Shown here: positions 1 through 11,409 of the stretch, piece by piece
How positions within the stretch are numbered: position 1 is the first letter of the stretch
Layout: each line of letters starts with the position of its first letter
Assembly: GCA_021432635.1 (NCBI GenBank)
Contig: MU270036.1
Coordinates: forward strand, 62,001 to 126,000
Direction: 5' to 3'
From: Thozetella sp. PMI_491
Taxonomy: Eukaryota; Ascomycota; Sordariomycetes; Chaetosphaeriales; Chaetosphaeriaceae
Length of the DNA: 64,000 nt
The notes under the pieces: generated by a model
What the model was told of the DNA's origin: nothing
What the model saw: the letters and a program-made list of their open reading frames with translations, nothing else
The model's database searches: none
Program-made: the position numbers and the translations under genes

Positions 1-3000
1 GCCCCAATAGCGGGTCCAATTCCCGGCGTGATTCCAAGAGCGGCACCAACGCCGCCCATTGCTGCCAGCAGATAGCCCCGTGCCCCGTCGTCGCCCTGCA
101 GTGCAGGCAGCTGAACGGGGAAGTCGGTGACGATTTGGGGTATTTTGAGGTCTGCAGAGATGGTGTTCCATACCAGAACGTTGTTAATGATCGAGATTGT
201 CTCATGGAAGTTGACCATATTAGACAAGGCCCAGAAAACGGGAACGGCGTTCCGCGATCTGTAAAGGGTATCACATAGCGAGGGTGCTTCGCAATGCGAG
301 GCAGCCAGAACGGAGCAGTCGCTGGTAGAGCCTTTGTTTTCTGGGGAACGCGCCCACAGCGCCACGTCCAGATTCTGATCTGTTTCGGGGTTACTAGTGC
401 GCTCTATCCAATGGAATGTATGATACTCACTTTTGTCGACCCCATCCATGAAGCTTGCGAGGAAGGCATAGGTGCCCCGGTCCCTCGCCGCATCGTTGGC
501 TGCGCCGGCATCCAATCCGGACACCGCGCTACACGGGCTGAGTTCGCACTCGGCGCTGGGGCAATATCCGTGCGCGCAGGTGAATTGGCAGACCGAATCA
601 ACGTTATGGCGGGCGTCCTCGCCGTCGCTGCCGCGTCCCGCGGCAATAACACCGGGAATCAGAAGAGGCGGGGGAATGCTGGCGCCAAATTGTGTACAGT
701 CGCACGGATCTGGGCTATTCACAGTCGTTAGTGACATGGTCAGTACGTCGAGGAGGAATAGGGATAGGCCTACCAATAGCCGTACTTGCAAGCAAATGCG
801 CAGACATCAGTGACGCCATCGGGGCCCGTGCCGGCAATACACTCGCCGGATCCGGAGCCAGATCCGCTGCCGGAGGCGTCGGGGAGCTGTGGGTCCTGGG
901 GTGTTCCGTCGTCCCCGCCGCCACCCCCGGGGCATTCGTTAAAGTAAGTAAACGCCTGTTTCTCGCGTCAGCCCTCCCGAACCTGCAACGGTAGCTAGCG
1001 GCGAGTTGCTTACCCGGTTGCTGATCGGTAGTACCTGGATCAGGTCCATGCGCCCAAGGCCGCCCAAGTTCGCGAAGTTCATGTTGTTACCGCGGTCAAT
1101 GCCAGCGTAGAGCTTGCCACGATTAATCCATGTCATGGAGCTGCCTCCAGCAGGGACAAAAACCACCATTCGTAAACACTACCCCCTCGCCGGTGTACTT
1201 GTCCGTGTGAATTAGATCTGCCTTCCCGGAGCCTTCTACCGAGCCCCAGCGCAGGTTGGCTCGGTCCCATCCCTCGGTATGCTTGATCTGGCCTTGGTAG
1301 CTCATGCCGCCCCTGGCGTTGAGCCACGCCGTGGTGCGCCCATTCTTTTCTATGCACAGATAGTCTGCGCGTTTGTCTCCGCTAAACCGAAACAGTGATG
1401 CTTAGCGATTGAACAAAGTAGCCAATGACAGTAATAGAGTGCGTAAGTGCGAAAAGCCAACTTACTCGATGTCGACGAGGGCGAGGCCTCGGTCAAAGAT
1501 GTTCACGCCCCAGCCCTCCGCACAGGTTGCCGGGCCACTCACGAACCCCTGGTAGACGAAGTTCCAACCTTTCTCAGCAGTCCAGTTATTCTTCCACATC
1601 TCGAGAGCGCCATCCGACTGCCGCTGGGAGAGAACATCACACTTTCCATCGCCATCCCAGTCGGCCAGATAGATGGACCGGCGGGAGCGCTGAATGTTGA
1701 ATAATTGGTCGGTTCCAGCGCTCCAGTATGGCGGGTTGTGGATGTTGCCAAAGAAGACTGCCGCATGGCCATCGGACCAGACCCAGACGTAGTCGTCGCG
1801 GCCACTACCCGTCATATCGCAGTAATAAACACCGTCACCTGCCGCCAAGGATCAGCTACCAAGCAATCATTGGCGCGTCTGAGGTGTAATCCTACCTTTC
1901 ACGCGTGTACCGCCTGAGCCCTGGTTCTTCCACACGTGCATGTCGATGTTTTTGCCATTGGCCTTCATGTAGACATAGTCCAAACGACCCGTACCATAGA
2001 GGCGTCCGAGCTTAATCCGTGACCCTGCTCCGGGCGTGTCCATGCCGACATGCGTAATCCCCGGGTAGATCCAGTTCGGGACGATGCCGTATCCCCAACC
2101 GCGTTGGTTGATATAGGTTTCAATGCTTCCGGTATCGCTGATCCACATCCAGTCATCCCGGAAGCTGAGGTATAGCACTAGTCAGTGCTGGGGAATGCAT
2201 GGCGATTTCATCGCGTGCTGGTTGCTAGAGGGGAACTCACTCGCCATTGATATCACCGAGAAACACCCCGTTCTTGTTACCCTTGCCCTTCCCGGTGAAA
2301 ACGGTGCTGCCTAGATCGTTGACTCCAGTGAAGCCCTGCCAATAGGCCACCGTATCTCCTTGCCCTCCGTTCCTCCAGCAGCCGATGTCTCCATTGGCAT
2401 GGATCACGCAGTAGTCGGCCCTGCCATCGCCGTCGATATCTGAGACAACTTAGTATGCCAAGGTAATCAGCTACATAAGAGGGACTCCTCACCAGCGATG
2501 CGGACGTCGGTTGCCACATAGCTCCCCGGTGATGCCTTCACCTGGCCGATGGACTCGAAGGTCGGCGGGTTGCCTCCGCGGTTAATGGCAACGGAAGCTT
2601 GGCCCTGGGCTCCAATACACCACAGATCGTCTGGAGGTCGGTTAGAGAACTATTGCACTAGTGTCATCCCTTCTTGATACCACGTACCTAGTCCGTCATT
2701 ATTCTACCACCATCATGTCGATTAGCATTTTTGGGGTTTCGGGGGGATGTCTAAATTTAGATTTCACATACCAGATCTTTAAACGCATGGGCTGCAGATT
2801 GGTAAGCATCTAGGCGGTTGTGGACAGGTGGGCGGCGCGAAACTTACTGACTGAACCTTTGCAGCCCAGTGGCGACTGAAATTCCGTCCATGTGGATGAG
2901 AATGTGCCGCCGGTGTTCTGTCGGAAGAAGTACTTGAAGCTGCCGTCTGTTTGGTTCTGGGTCCAAATGAGCTCATCTTCCTCTCCACCACGGGGCGCAC

Positions 3001-4143
3001 CTCCTGCGTTGATGAGCTGTCCGAAATAGTAATTCTGAATGCCTTGATCGGGGATCGTGAGAACCACCCCCATGTCTGCGGACGAGTGCAGGTAATTTCC
3101 ATTGTCATAGCCGCTGCCACGCTGGGTCTGTATCGGCCCCCGCGCATTGCCGGCCACCTTAGGGCAGGTAGCAGCCGCGGCACTGATAGTATCGTCCACG
3201 GCGTTGTCGGGTGGTTGGACTACGCTCTGGACCTTCTGGAAAGCATCCCACCATACCGCTGCCATTTTCTTGTATCCGTAGTCGTTAGGGTGTGTTCCAT
3301 CCCCACTGATATCGTTCATGGTGAGAAAGGCATGCATATCGGCCAATGCAATCCTCTTGCCTTGGTACTGATCTAGGAGAGCCCTATATTGGCTGTTGAC
3401 ATTTTGCATGCAGGCGTCGAAGTCTGGGCTTGGGATCAGAGTCGAGTAGATGATGGTTGTCGAAGGCACGGCGGAGAACAGATAGTCGATCAAAGTTTTG
3501 AGACGAGCGCCTGCATTTCCAGGATCGATATTGCCGCGGCAGTCGTTCGTCCCGACGTTAATAAGAATCACGTTTGGGTGCATCCAGATGGAGCCCTTGG
3601 CCGCGTCCTGCACCTGAGTGATGACCCAGCCTGAGTGGCCCTCATTTTGCTACCCCGAATGTAAGCAAAGGTTCGAACACTACGGCCATAGAAGCCAGTG
3701 CAGAGCACGAGAGATCTTACGTTATCGTGCATGTTCCCGCTGGACACGCTGCCGACCATGTTAACATTCCATCCTGAGACCCTCAGCTGATCGCGAACAT
3801 ATTTCCGGAATCCGTTGCCATCGGTCGAAGCTTGCCCCCACACGATGGAGGCACCGAGTGGCATGATTCGTAGATAGAAATCCGATGCGCGCCCGTCCAA
3901 GACGAAATGTGGCTGTTCGCCATCGGTTCCAGAGACGGCAGTGTCTTCGGTTCCGTTGAGAGTGGTGATGTTAGCGAAGTAGGGACTGGCCATAGCATCG
4001 GGTATCTGAATGACATCTGGTCCAAAGCCGCTAGGCCACGGAGAAGGACCCTCTCCGCCGGGGCTGTCTTCGGCCGAAGCGTACTTGACAGCCACAGCTG
4101 CCAGTGTAGCCCAAAGGAACGACGTAAATGAAAGAGGCATCAT
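1..4143 (-). CDS. Secreted SGNH/GDSL hydrolase with FG-GAP-like repeats (3' end outside window)
   Basis: Hand-built model with 12 exons: 4143-3721, 3649-2848, 2791-2772, 2703-2688, 2630-2493, 2439-2241, 2164-1896, 1838-1466, 1381-1014, 955-774, 714-431 and 379 to the window edge; all introns are GT..AG. The start at 4143 gives a clean signal peptide (MMPLSFTSFLWATLAAVA, cut near ASA/E). An SGNH domain follows: PLGASIVWG, INVGTND and the catalytic DGTHPNDYGY. Next come several FG-GAP/VCBS-type blades such as DLNNDGLDDLW, DIDGDGRADY and DWDGDGKCDV. A Cys-rich stretch (CKYGYCPDPCDCTQFG) resembles tails of fungal secreted glucanases. The last visible part is Gly/Ala-rich and hydrophobic. The likely role is an extracellular esterase acting on polysaccharide or lipid; the substrate is unknown. 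Two micro-exons of 20 and 16 nt are needed. Exon 9 carries an apparent one-base insertion in a T run near 1163-1167, so the gene may be damaged or the base may be an assembly error. Confidence 0.8.
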
Positions 4144-5580
4144 GGCGAAGGGGAGTGCGAGGGCGAAGGGGTAGAGCACACGATGATTTCCCGGGAGCAT
4201 GTTGCAGAAGAGCACTCGTGGAGTTATATATCTTTCCCATCGAAGCCATTGTATTGGATAGGGGTCATTGGCCATATTACCCGTATCGTCCCTTGCGCTT
4301 ACCAACTCATTTCCGCCCTAGGGTCCTAGGATTCAATGAGGTTCAATATCTCACGATAGCTTCAAAATCTGGCCGGCGCTTCCACCGATCGAGGCGGGCA
4401 GCTTACTTGCCCATCCCTGTCCGCCTACAATAGAGCTGGTCTAGGCCTTTATTTGGCCTCTGCTCCTGAGACTCTTCTCGCTTAAAGTACAGGAGTGCCT
4501 ATAGGCAACACTTGATGGTTTGTGCTTTAGGTTTCTAAATTAGGAAAGGTAAGTCAGTATTGACATATAAAATGCTACCCCTGTATGCTTGTTACCATGC
4601 TAAGCTGAGGCTAGCGTACTACGGGCTGTCTAACTGAGCTGTGAAATGGAAAGTCATGATGAGGGCCATTGCTACTTTTACACGGCCTGTAGGAAGCTTT
4701 CAGGCCTACTTCGGCTACTCCGTTCCAAGGGCGCACGTCCACCACTGAAATTGGCCTGTTCTACTTGCTGTTTTATCTTGTATGTATATTGTAGGTCATC
4801 AAACTTTTAGTTATATGTTTGGCGGTTGATTCCTCCTTGGCTTATACCATGCTTGCAACCATACAAGGATATATTTGCAGGGGTGGTTGCCAAGACGTTA
4901 ACCTCTAGCCTAGTGGTACTTTTTGTACTTTCTCCATTTCCACCCTAAGCTTCCGCCCTAAACTTCCGCCCTAAGCCGTAATATTGGCTTTCCCTGTGCC
5001 GGGTAACTACCCCGGAACCGCGAAGGCAGCTGCCTGGAGCATCCATCCTAGAAGCCAGGTAGATTCGTGGCTGAAGTAACCCAATTGGGGCGAAGAGAAA
5101 ATTTTCCTGGGAGCTAGTCAACCTAAAATAGAGCTGCAATGCCAGTTATAATTGTAGCACCTAATACCTATCCCCTTTATTGGCTGTAGGGCTTGATAGT
5201 CGTCGTCGATATTTCTTTGTGCCTAGTACAGCCTAACCGGTTCTCCAACGGAACCAATCAAGTCTAATGCATTGATCTATTACGCCTAGTAGGTGTACAA
5301 CTCTAGGTGAAAGTTATAAGGGTATCGAGCAAAGTTACTTGGAGTGACTGGCGTCGATTGACGTATTGAGCGGGAACGGTTGGAAAGTTTGGCTAATTGC
5401 TTCAGAGCAAGGTCTTCTGACTACTTGAGACACCGCTGGCTTCAGCCGCGTGATGCAGCAGTAGGAGTCACTTGCGGCAGAGCTGGTCATGATAAGCCAC
5501 TTTGCTCAAGGGGTCTCTGATGCCTTCGCAGGCTTCTCTGTCGGCCGCAATTGCGACATGATCGGACACGCATGATGCTT
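4144..5580. other. Intergenic, no gene seen
   Basis: This holds the upstream region of the SGNH gene and beyond. Short ORFs occur in several frames, but none has a recognisable motif, splice pattern or good start context. Confidence 0.5.
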
Positions 5581-5960
5581 TCATAAGGTTATTATTATTA
5601 TAAATAATAATTAAAGCAAATAATTAAGAGATTAATACTAGTACTTTTTCCTTATTCTATAACACTAGTATTATTATTATAAAGAGTAGATACCCCTCTA
5701 AATATAAGCCTTTCTTATAAATATTAAGTATAATAATTTCTTAATGGTTTGCCTAATAAGAGTATAACTCTTAGGAAGTTACAGCGTTAATTATTTTACT
5801 GCCTCTTTAAGTTAAATATAAATAAGGTAAAAAGTACAAGGTTTAGGAGTTATTATAATTGCAGAGAATAAATGTATAATTTATTGGGGTGTAGCTCTTC
5901 TTTTTCTCATTAACCAAGCTCTTTATTTACTTTATATATATATTGAGAACGGGGAGCAGG
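5581..5960. repeat. AT-rich, RIP-like tract
   Basis: Base composition drops abruptly to mostly A and T, with many TA steps, between two stretches of ordinary composition. No reading frame survives. The look is that of an old repeat mutated by repeat-induced point mutation; its family cannot be told. From 5961 to about 6420 the composition returns to normal but no gene is recognisable. Confidence 0.45.
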
Positions 5961-6726
5961 AAGCAGAGCACGTGCGGAACAACCCACACACAACACCATC
6001 ACCATACGCTCGGTAGCCTAGTAGCCACAGCGGGGAACCAACACCACGACCTTGCGATCCAGTTTGTAGGTAGGGCCGTTGAAGCAGCGTAAGTCTAGTG
6101 GTACGTGGGAGAGGGCATGCCTATACGAGGACCAACGAGTGCTGGGCTCTGACCAGAGCAAGATGAACATGTAGGAATGGGGCGAAGCCCCGTAATGGTC
6201 GTACAAAGTGGTCTTGTGGTTGGTCTTGTCTAGGGAAAACGAATGTATGAAGTTGATTGCTAGATTGATGGATCGGTGATGGTCCTCCCTAAGGTAGGAT
6301 GGCATCCCTCAGCTACTTATACAAATCAGGCTGCATGGTCTGATCAGACCAGGGTCTAGATCCACCATACAGCTCTTCTAGTACCAGCGCCACGCTGGGC
6401 AAAAAGAAAAATCCACTGATTACCCCCCAGCTCAATATATATAATGCTCGCCTTATTAAATATCCGCCTATCCAACACTAGTCTTATAAAGACATCTTTC
6501 CATCACAAATTAGAGACGTCCCCCCAGAGGATTTCGTCAACACTATCTACAGAGAAAGAAAAAATCTGGTGAGCAAAACTTCAACTTTTCCCTGGACACA
6601 AGATTGCTTGTCCTAGCTTGGAATTAAATAAACTTTATATAGTGTCTAAGCTTCATATCTAGATGGTGGAGACCTACTATTACAATAATAAGTGAAGGGT
6701 GTTATCTCTTAAGATTATATTAAAAT

Positions 6727-6967
6727 TGTTGGATCGTGGGTTCGTAGGGTTGCTCGATCTAGTATGGAGGATCCAGAGCTCTGGCAAGCTCTGATTGGAC
6801 CACAGCCGATCTAGTGCGGAGAGTCACATGATCGGCTGAGGGCCATTTAGGGGCTTGTTCGAGCAGTCAACTTAGCTTACAGAACACACATCTAGACATA
6901 TACTAATACAAGAGGACCTTTTACCCAGTTGTTTTACAGTACCGAGGTCTCGTAATACTACCCAACA
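6727..6967. mobile_element. Solo LTR of a retrotransposon (fossil)
   Basis: The 241-bp unit begins TGTTGG and ends CCAACA, the inverted termini expected of a long terminal repeat. It is flanked on both sides by the same five bases, AAAAT (6722-6726 and 6968-6972), a perfect target-site duplication. No gag or pol sequence lies next to it, so it is best read as a solo LTR left by recombination between the two LTRs of a former element. The 5-bp duplication fits Ty1/copia or Ty3 types; the family is not settled. The intact duplication suggests it is not very old. Confidence 0.75.
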
Positions 6968-7816
6968 AAAATAAAATATTGTTAGCCTCTATACTAATTA
7001 GTCATCGGGGCTAAAATCTTCTAGAATTAATTCCGGTTACTGATTTTAGTTGCCGTTTTAAAACCATTCACTCGAACTGAATATATACCTATAAGATCCT
7101 AGCTAGCTAATAGGGTCTGGATATAGACAAGCTAATCGACCGTGGACACGCACCTTTACATATTATTGACATCGTCCTACAAGTAGACGCCGGCTACAGG
7201 TGGTGGTTATTGTCTAGGATGTAGGCGAAACTACCGACCTGCAGGTAAGCGTGGTGCGTTGTCGTTTCCCAAGGGCATTATCTTTACTGAAAAGCAAGTG
7301 CCTTACCAAGCGCATTACACCACTGCATTTACAATTCTTAATGCCTATCAAGTGTTCAATTCGCCTTAGATCTGGGAATTCTAGTTAGCTATAGAAATGA
7401 AAATATGATTTCTTTATGGTATCATGAATTCCTTTATAATGCCTAATACCCCGAAGCTATGGTTCAGAGACCGCGTTGCCGCTGTCAAACTTTTGGGCAG
7501 AAAATGGGTCTATATGGCTTTTCTAATGTTAAATCAGTCTATTTGCGGCATTATAACCCTAATATATCAGGACCTTAAGTATCCAAAACTCTCCAAAGCT
7601 AACTAGCCGTAACTATACGCCCCTTGTCTCCAAGAACCCTGAAAATGATTAAAGTACACAAAATATATAATCCCTGTACACTAAAGAGAATTCTTCCGGT
7701 TTTAACTCAAGCCAGTACTGGAGAAGCAAGGCTTTGTGTGATTAGTCTCCGAGGTGCCTCAAAGACAATTCATAATAAGCCCAGGAGAACATGGCCATAG
7801 TGGGAGATTCGGCGCT
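6968..7816. other. Intergenic, nothing recognised
   Basis: AT-leaning sequence between the solo LTR and the next gene. A 60-codon ORF at 7424-7606 has no recognisable motif and is not called. Confidence 0.4.
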
Positions 7817-8849
7817 TCATTCATCGCTCGAGTTGGGTCTCCTCCGCTTAGAAACAGCTGCATCTTGCGAATCGTGATCATTATATGGACGCTTTCCGAG
7901 GAGCACCTTCCGGCCTGCAACTAGCTCCATTAAACGAACCATCTCGGCCTGGCCCTGCTCTGTATATGCCGCTGCGCGGAGACGTTCTTGGAAAAAAAGT
8001 TAACTTTGTAGAAAGATAGGTTAGGTTATAGAGCCAAAACACACCTATATCGAAGTCACCTCGTTGTTGCTGCGGCAGGTCCTGAGCCATACCGTCGTAT
8101 GAGATGCCCGTGCCATTCTCCCCTTCCTGGCTTAACCTCAGTTCGCAATTACCGAGATCAGGGTCTAGATAATCCTTTCCTAAGACAATATTGGTTTGGC
8201 TTAGGGACTTGACTTCGCACCACGTGTAGCCCCAACACGGAGCCGGTTCCGGAATGAACCAATTGATCTTCACCTTGTTGCGCTTCCACTCCCAACCATC
8301 GTACCTCTTTACCACCTCCGTATCGATATAGCTTCCACTTTCTCTACTGCGTATGCCTCCGATGGGGTCTTCTGCGTCACCTTCGGGGGGTATCAAGTTG
8401 ATGCGTAGAGTTCTCTGGAGCACGAAGTACAATGTTAGCCCTTATGTAGTCAAGAAAGGGGTTATCCGTGCGGTCTTGGGAGGGGTATAGGCAAGATCAG
8501 GGAAACTGACGGAATCTAATTCGTCACTGGTGTTGCCTTCCGGAATGCGGCTCGGGTCGGTGGCGTATCCGCTGTCAGAACTATTCGCGGCGTTGTCGCG
8601 TGTATGCCTCGGGAGGACCGTCTCCATGGGAGACCCATGAACGCGCTTCCACTCGGCATTGTAGAAGTCAAGAAAGCCGTCCAATTGCTCAACTCTAAGG
8701 TCTTGGACAATTTGCTTCTGTATGGCCTTCTTCAGATAGTCGGTAAGTTCCCCCGTCGAATTGAGGCGCTTTTGGTCACGTTCCGCTGCATACGAGAGAA
8801 ACGACCGAATGATAGTATCCTCCGGGGACCGCGGTGGATTTGACGTCAT
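7817..8849 (-). CDS. Retropepsin-fold-like fungal protein, copy 1
   Basis: Three-exon model: 8849-8511, 8414-8045 and 7986-7817, giving 292 aa with phases that match at both junctions. The first donor is a weaker GTCAGT with a CTAAC branch-like site; the second intron is 58 nt. The N-terminal third is helical and charged. The centre carries a beta-rich segment ending in NIVLGKDYLD, which resembles the loop before the last helix of retroviral-type aspartic proteases. The C-terminus is Arg/Lys-rich (SKRRRP), possibly a nuclear signal. Similar small genes are common in Pezizomycotina, often near HET or NLR genes; their function is unknown. The canonical active-site triad is not visible, so a binding role is likelier than proteolysis. 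Two related genes follow at 9.6 and 11.4 kb on the same strand. Confidence 0.55.
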
Positions 8850-8985
8850 GTACGTCTTGTGCTTAAAACATATCCGACTGCTGCTCTACGTCGATGCACG
8901 CATGACATGCGAAGGGATGGATCGGGTCTTGGATACTAGCTTCTGAGGCCCTGCCTCGCAGCCGACCAGGTTTGTAGTATCCCTC

Positions 8986-9005
8986 GGGGGGGGGGGGGGG
9001 GGGGG
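8986..9005 (+). repeat. Poly-G tract (20 G)
   Basis: Uninterrupted run of 20 G directly after TATCCCTC, 137 bp upstream of the start codon at 8849. The tract at 42894 has almost the same left flank and a similar position relative to a gene. Confidence 0.9.
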
Positions 9006-9589
9006 AATACAGTGATAAGTGCAAATGCTTGTAGAACTCTTCCTTAAGGGGGCAAAACCCGAGCGGGCTTTCGGAATCCAGATCGCGATGGCCCTTTCGA
9101 TTAACCGATTTTGGTGGGGTTGCCGGGTGTTGCAATCGGCTGCGCCGACCAAGTGTACAATGTGGGGACACCGCTGCTTTTATTCGTGTGGTCAAGTGTA
9201 CCTCCATCCCCTCCTCCCACCCCGACACATGACCGCCATCTGGAGTGGCCGCAAAAGCACTCCAGTAATCTCTCGTCTAGGCTAATCGGGATTGGAAAGA
9301 GAGGCCCCCATGCGAAAAGGGCAGATAATTCGATAGGTTTCAAATGTTATACCTCAAGTAGTACAGCTTTAACATTATTGCCAGTCCCCAATCCAACCAA
9401 GTACTAAATACTTACGCGCGCTTTAGGACGAAAGGCTACCAAGATGCAAGCATTCAGTTTGAACGCCTCCCCTCTCCACCTTAACAAGACCGGAAGCTCG
9501 AAAGGGAAGAAGAAAGAATTGACAAGAGCGACAACACTGGTGATAAACGAGAATATACCAAGCTTGCCATCTTTGTGCCGCCTCGTTAT
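9006..9589. other. Intergenic, nothing recognised
   Basis: Several overlapping ORFs of 60-120 codons occur on both strands, none with family motifs or splice signals. They are probably chance ORFs in GC-balanced sequence. Confidence 0.4.
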
Positions 9590-10652
9590 TTACCCTCGCC
9601 GTCCTCCAGTGCGTTGTCTAGGATAGGGCGCAGCCCGCCCGGGCCTTTCGATCCTGTCACTACCGTGCGATGCGTGCCTCGGCGCTTTGCCCGGAGCTGA
9701 ACGTGCGCGGGTTGGGATATTTGCAACTGATGATCTCGCTCGCACCACCGGCAGGTCCGTAGCCCCTCCTGATGGTTTCTTGTCCAGAAAAGCCTGCTCT
9801 CCATGCTGCTGGAGCAGACTCTTGCCCATAATTAGCTCATGGGCCGAAGGAGTCTCGGATACGATGTAGAATTCGTTCCGGAAGGTCTTCACGCCTGATC
9901 CAGTCCAAGTCAATTTCGCCATCCGGTTGCTCTGGAGATGGTTCCCACGGGCGTCGGAATACACTTTAGGTTCAAAGAGCGTAGTAATGTCGGCGTCGCC
10001 AACCAACCGTTCTAATGCCCAATTGCAAGGGGATTCGTGGTCCAGCAGAGTAAGAACCGCGAGGTCGGCTTTCTTGGTATCACAGATCGTGGCCCATTTG
10101 GAGGCCGGCAACGGCGCATCTTCGATCGGCGCGGGGCATTCGGTGATCCGACCGGCCGGGGGAAGGAGCTGTTGGTTGCGTGAATTAGTTCTTAGTTCTC
10201 GACATACGCTTGTATTGTAACCGACTTTCTGCGTTGTCCAGCTCGACTTGCCGGAGCTAGATGGCCTCTCTGTGTTGGCCGCCGGTTGGAGCAGGTCCGG
10301 GAAAGGTGGCAGCGTAGGCGTGGGGACCACTATTACCCAGACTCGTGGGCGCGAGGCTTCTTGCGGTTCTCTATGGGGGCTCTTCGCCAGCAATCTATTA
10401 AAAGGCAATACACACTTCCTCGGTGAGCCAACATACCTCTTTGACAAATGCCTCTTGGAAGGGGGAGAATGTTGGTTGGGCGATGGCGCGTGGGTGTTGC
10501 GAGCGGTTTGGCGGGTATCTATCGGAAATAAGGGCGGAGTGGAAGCCGTCCATAGGTACATTTCCGCAAATATATCCTAGCGCCTGGACTCGCCGGCGCT
10601 GATCTTCTGCTTCCTCATATTCGTGAAGTGGTCTAACCGGATACACGCTCAT
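9590..10652 (-). CDS. Retropepsin-fold-like fungal protein, copy 2 (exon structure uncertain)
   Basis: An ATG at 10652 opens a frame with HEYEEAEDQRRRVQALGYIC, which resembles the N-terminal helical part of the copy at 11.4 kb. A donor-like GTATGT lies near 10440. A second open frame down to 9590 carries the domain: WATICDTKKADLAVLTLLDH, then a beta-rich stretch and HELIMGKSLL, equivalent to the ILGKD region of copy 1. The tail is basic and Pro/Arg-rich. The splice sites joining the two frames could not be fixed by eye, so the first exon boundaries are open. Function is unknown. It sits between two relatives on the same strand, which suggests tandem duplication followed by strong divergence. 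Confidence 0.4.
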
Positions 10653-10990
10653 GTCTACTGAAGTGCTTGGGAGGGTGGAAACCCGGATGAAAGGGTGTGC
10701 TATCCACCTCGTTCTCCATAACCTTGGCTCTATCCAGGTGAGGCTCTTCGCTCTTCCCTCCCTACCCCATGTCCCACACCGGACTTTGGGGGGTGTGGCT
10801 CCCAGCGCCTGGTCGGGGCCCAACAAAATCTCTCCCTTTTTCGGTCGGCCAGCGCATATCGACACGCTGGAGGCCTTGTGCCGGTGCGGGGTAACGCATA
10901 TCTACGTAAATGAGGTGTGCATCAACCAACAAGGACGGCCGTGAATCTGCATTTCTCATGGAGGCAGCTAGAAGAGGAGGGCTGAAGGCG
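10651..10990 (+). pseudogene. Weak HET-domain-like remnant
   Basis: A short plus-strand frame ends in LEALCRCGVTHIYVNEVCIN, reminiscent of the HET-domain core in which a Trp-x-Asp-x-x-Cys-Ile-Asn-Gln motif follows a helix. The next bases continue the resemblance only in another frame. No start, other HET motifs or C-terminal part were found. HET proteins trigger incompatibility cell death in fungi. If the call is right, this is a small fragment of a former host gene; chance resemblance is possible. Confidence 0.25.
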
Positions 10991-11409
10991 GAGACGGGGG
11001 AATATTCGCCTACAGAGAACAGGGCAAAGACACTTACTATTCGAGGAGGTCGTGGCTCACTCTACAGAGGAAGAAAAAACAGCATAATTATATCTATAAC
11101 ATGGGCATCAAGCTCACCTGGACCACACTGTCGGGGTATCCTTATTATCGTCCCACGCGCGAGATGACGTGATGGTTGAGGGTTAAGCTGCAAGCTGCAG
11201 GAAAGAATCCAGGGCAGGCAAAGTTGAAGTGAGGGGGGATCGGTGTGCTAACCAAAGTCGAAGTTCGTCTAAGTATGGAATCGCTATCAGGCTAGTAAAA
11301 GCGGCGCTGGGCCACATGCAGCGCTACATCTTGTCACGCCTCTATGAGTGGACTTAAATGCCGCTGCAGGCTGCTACTCACAGCCTTGACTGTCAATCTG
11401 CCCATGTAC

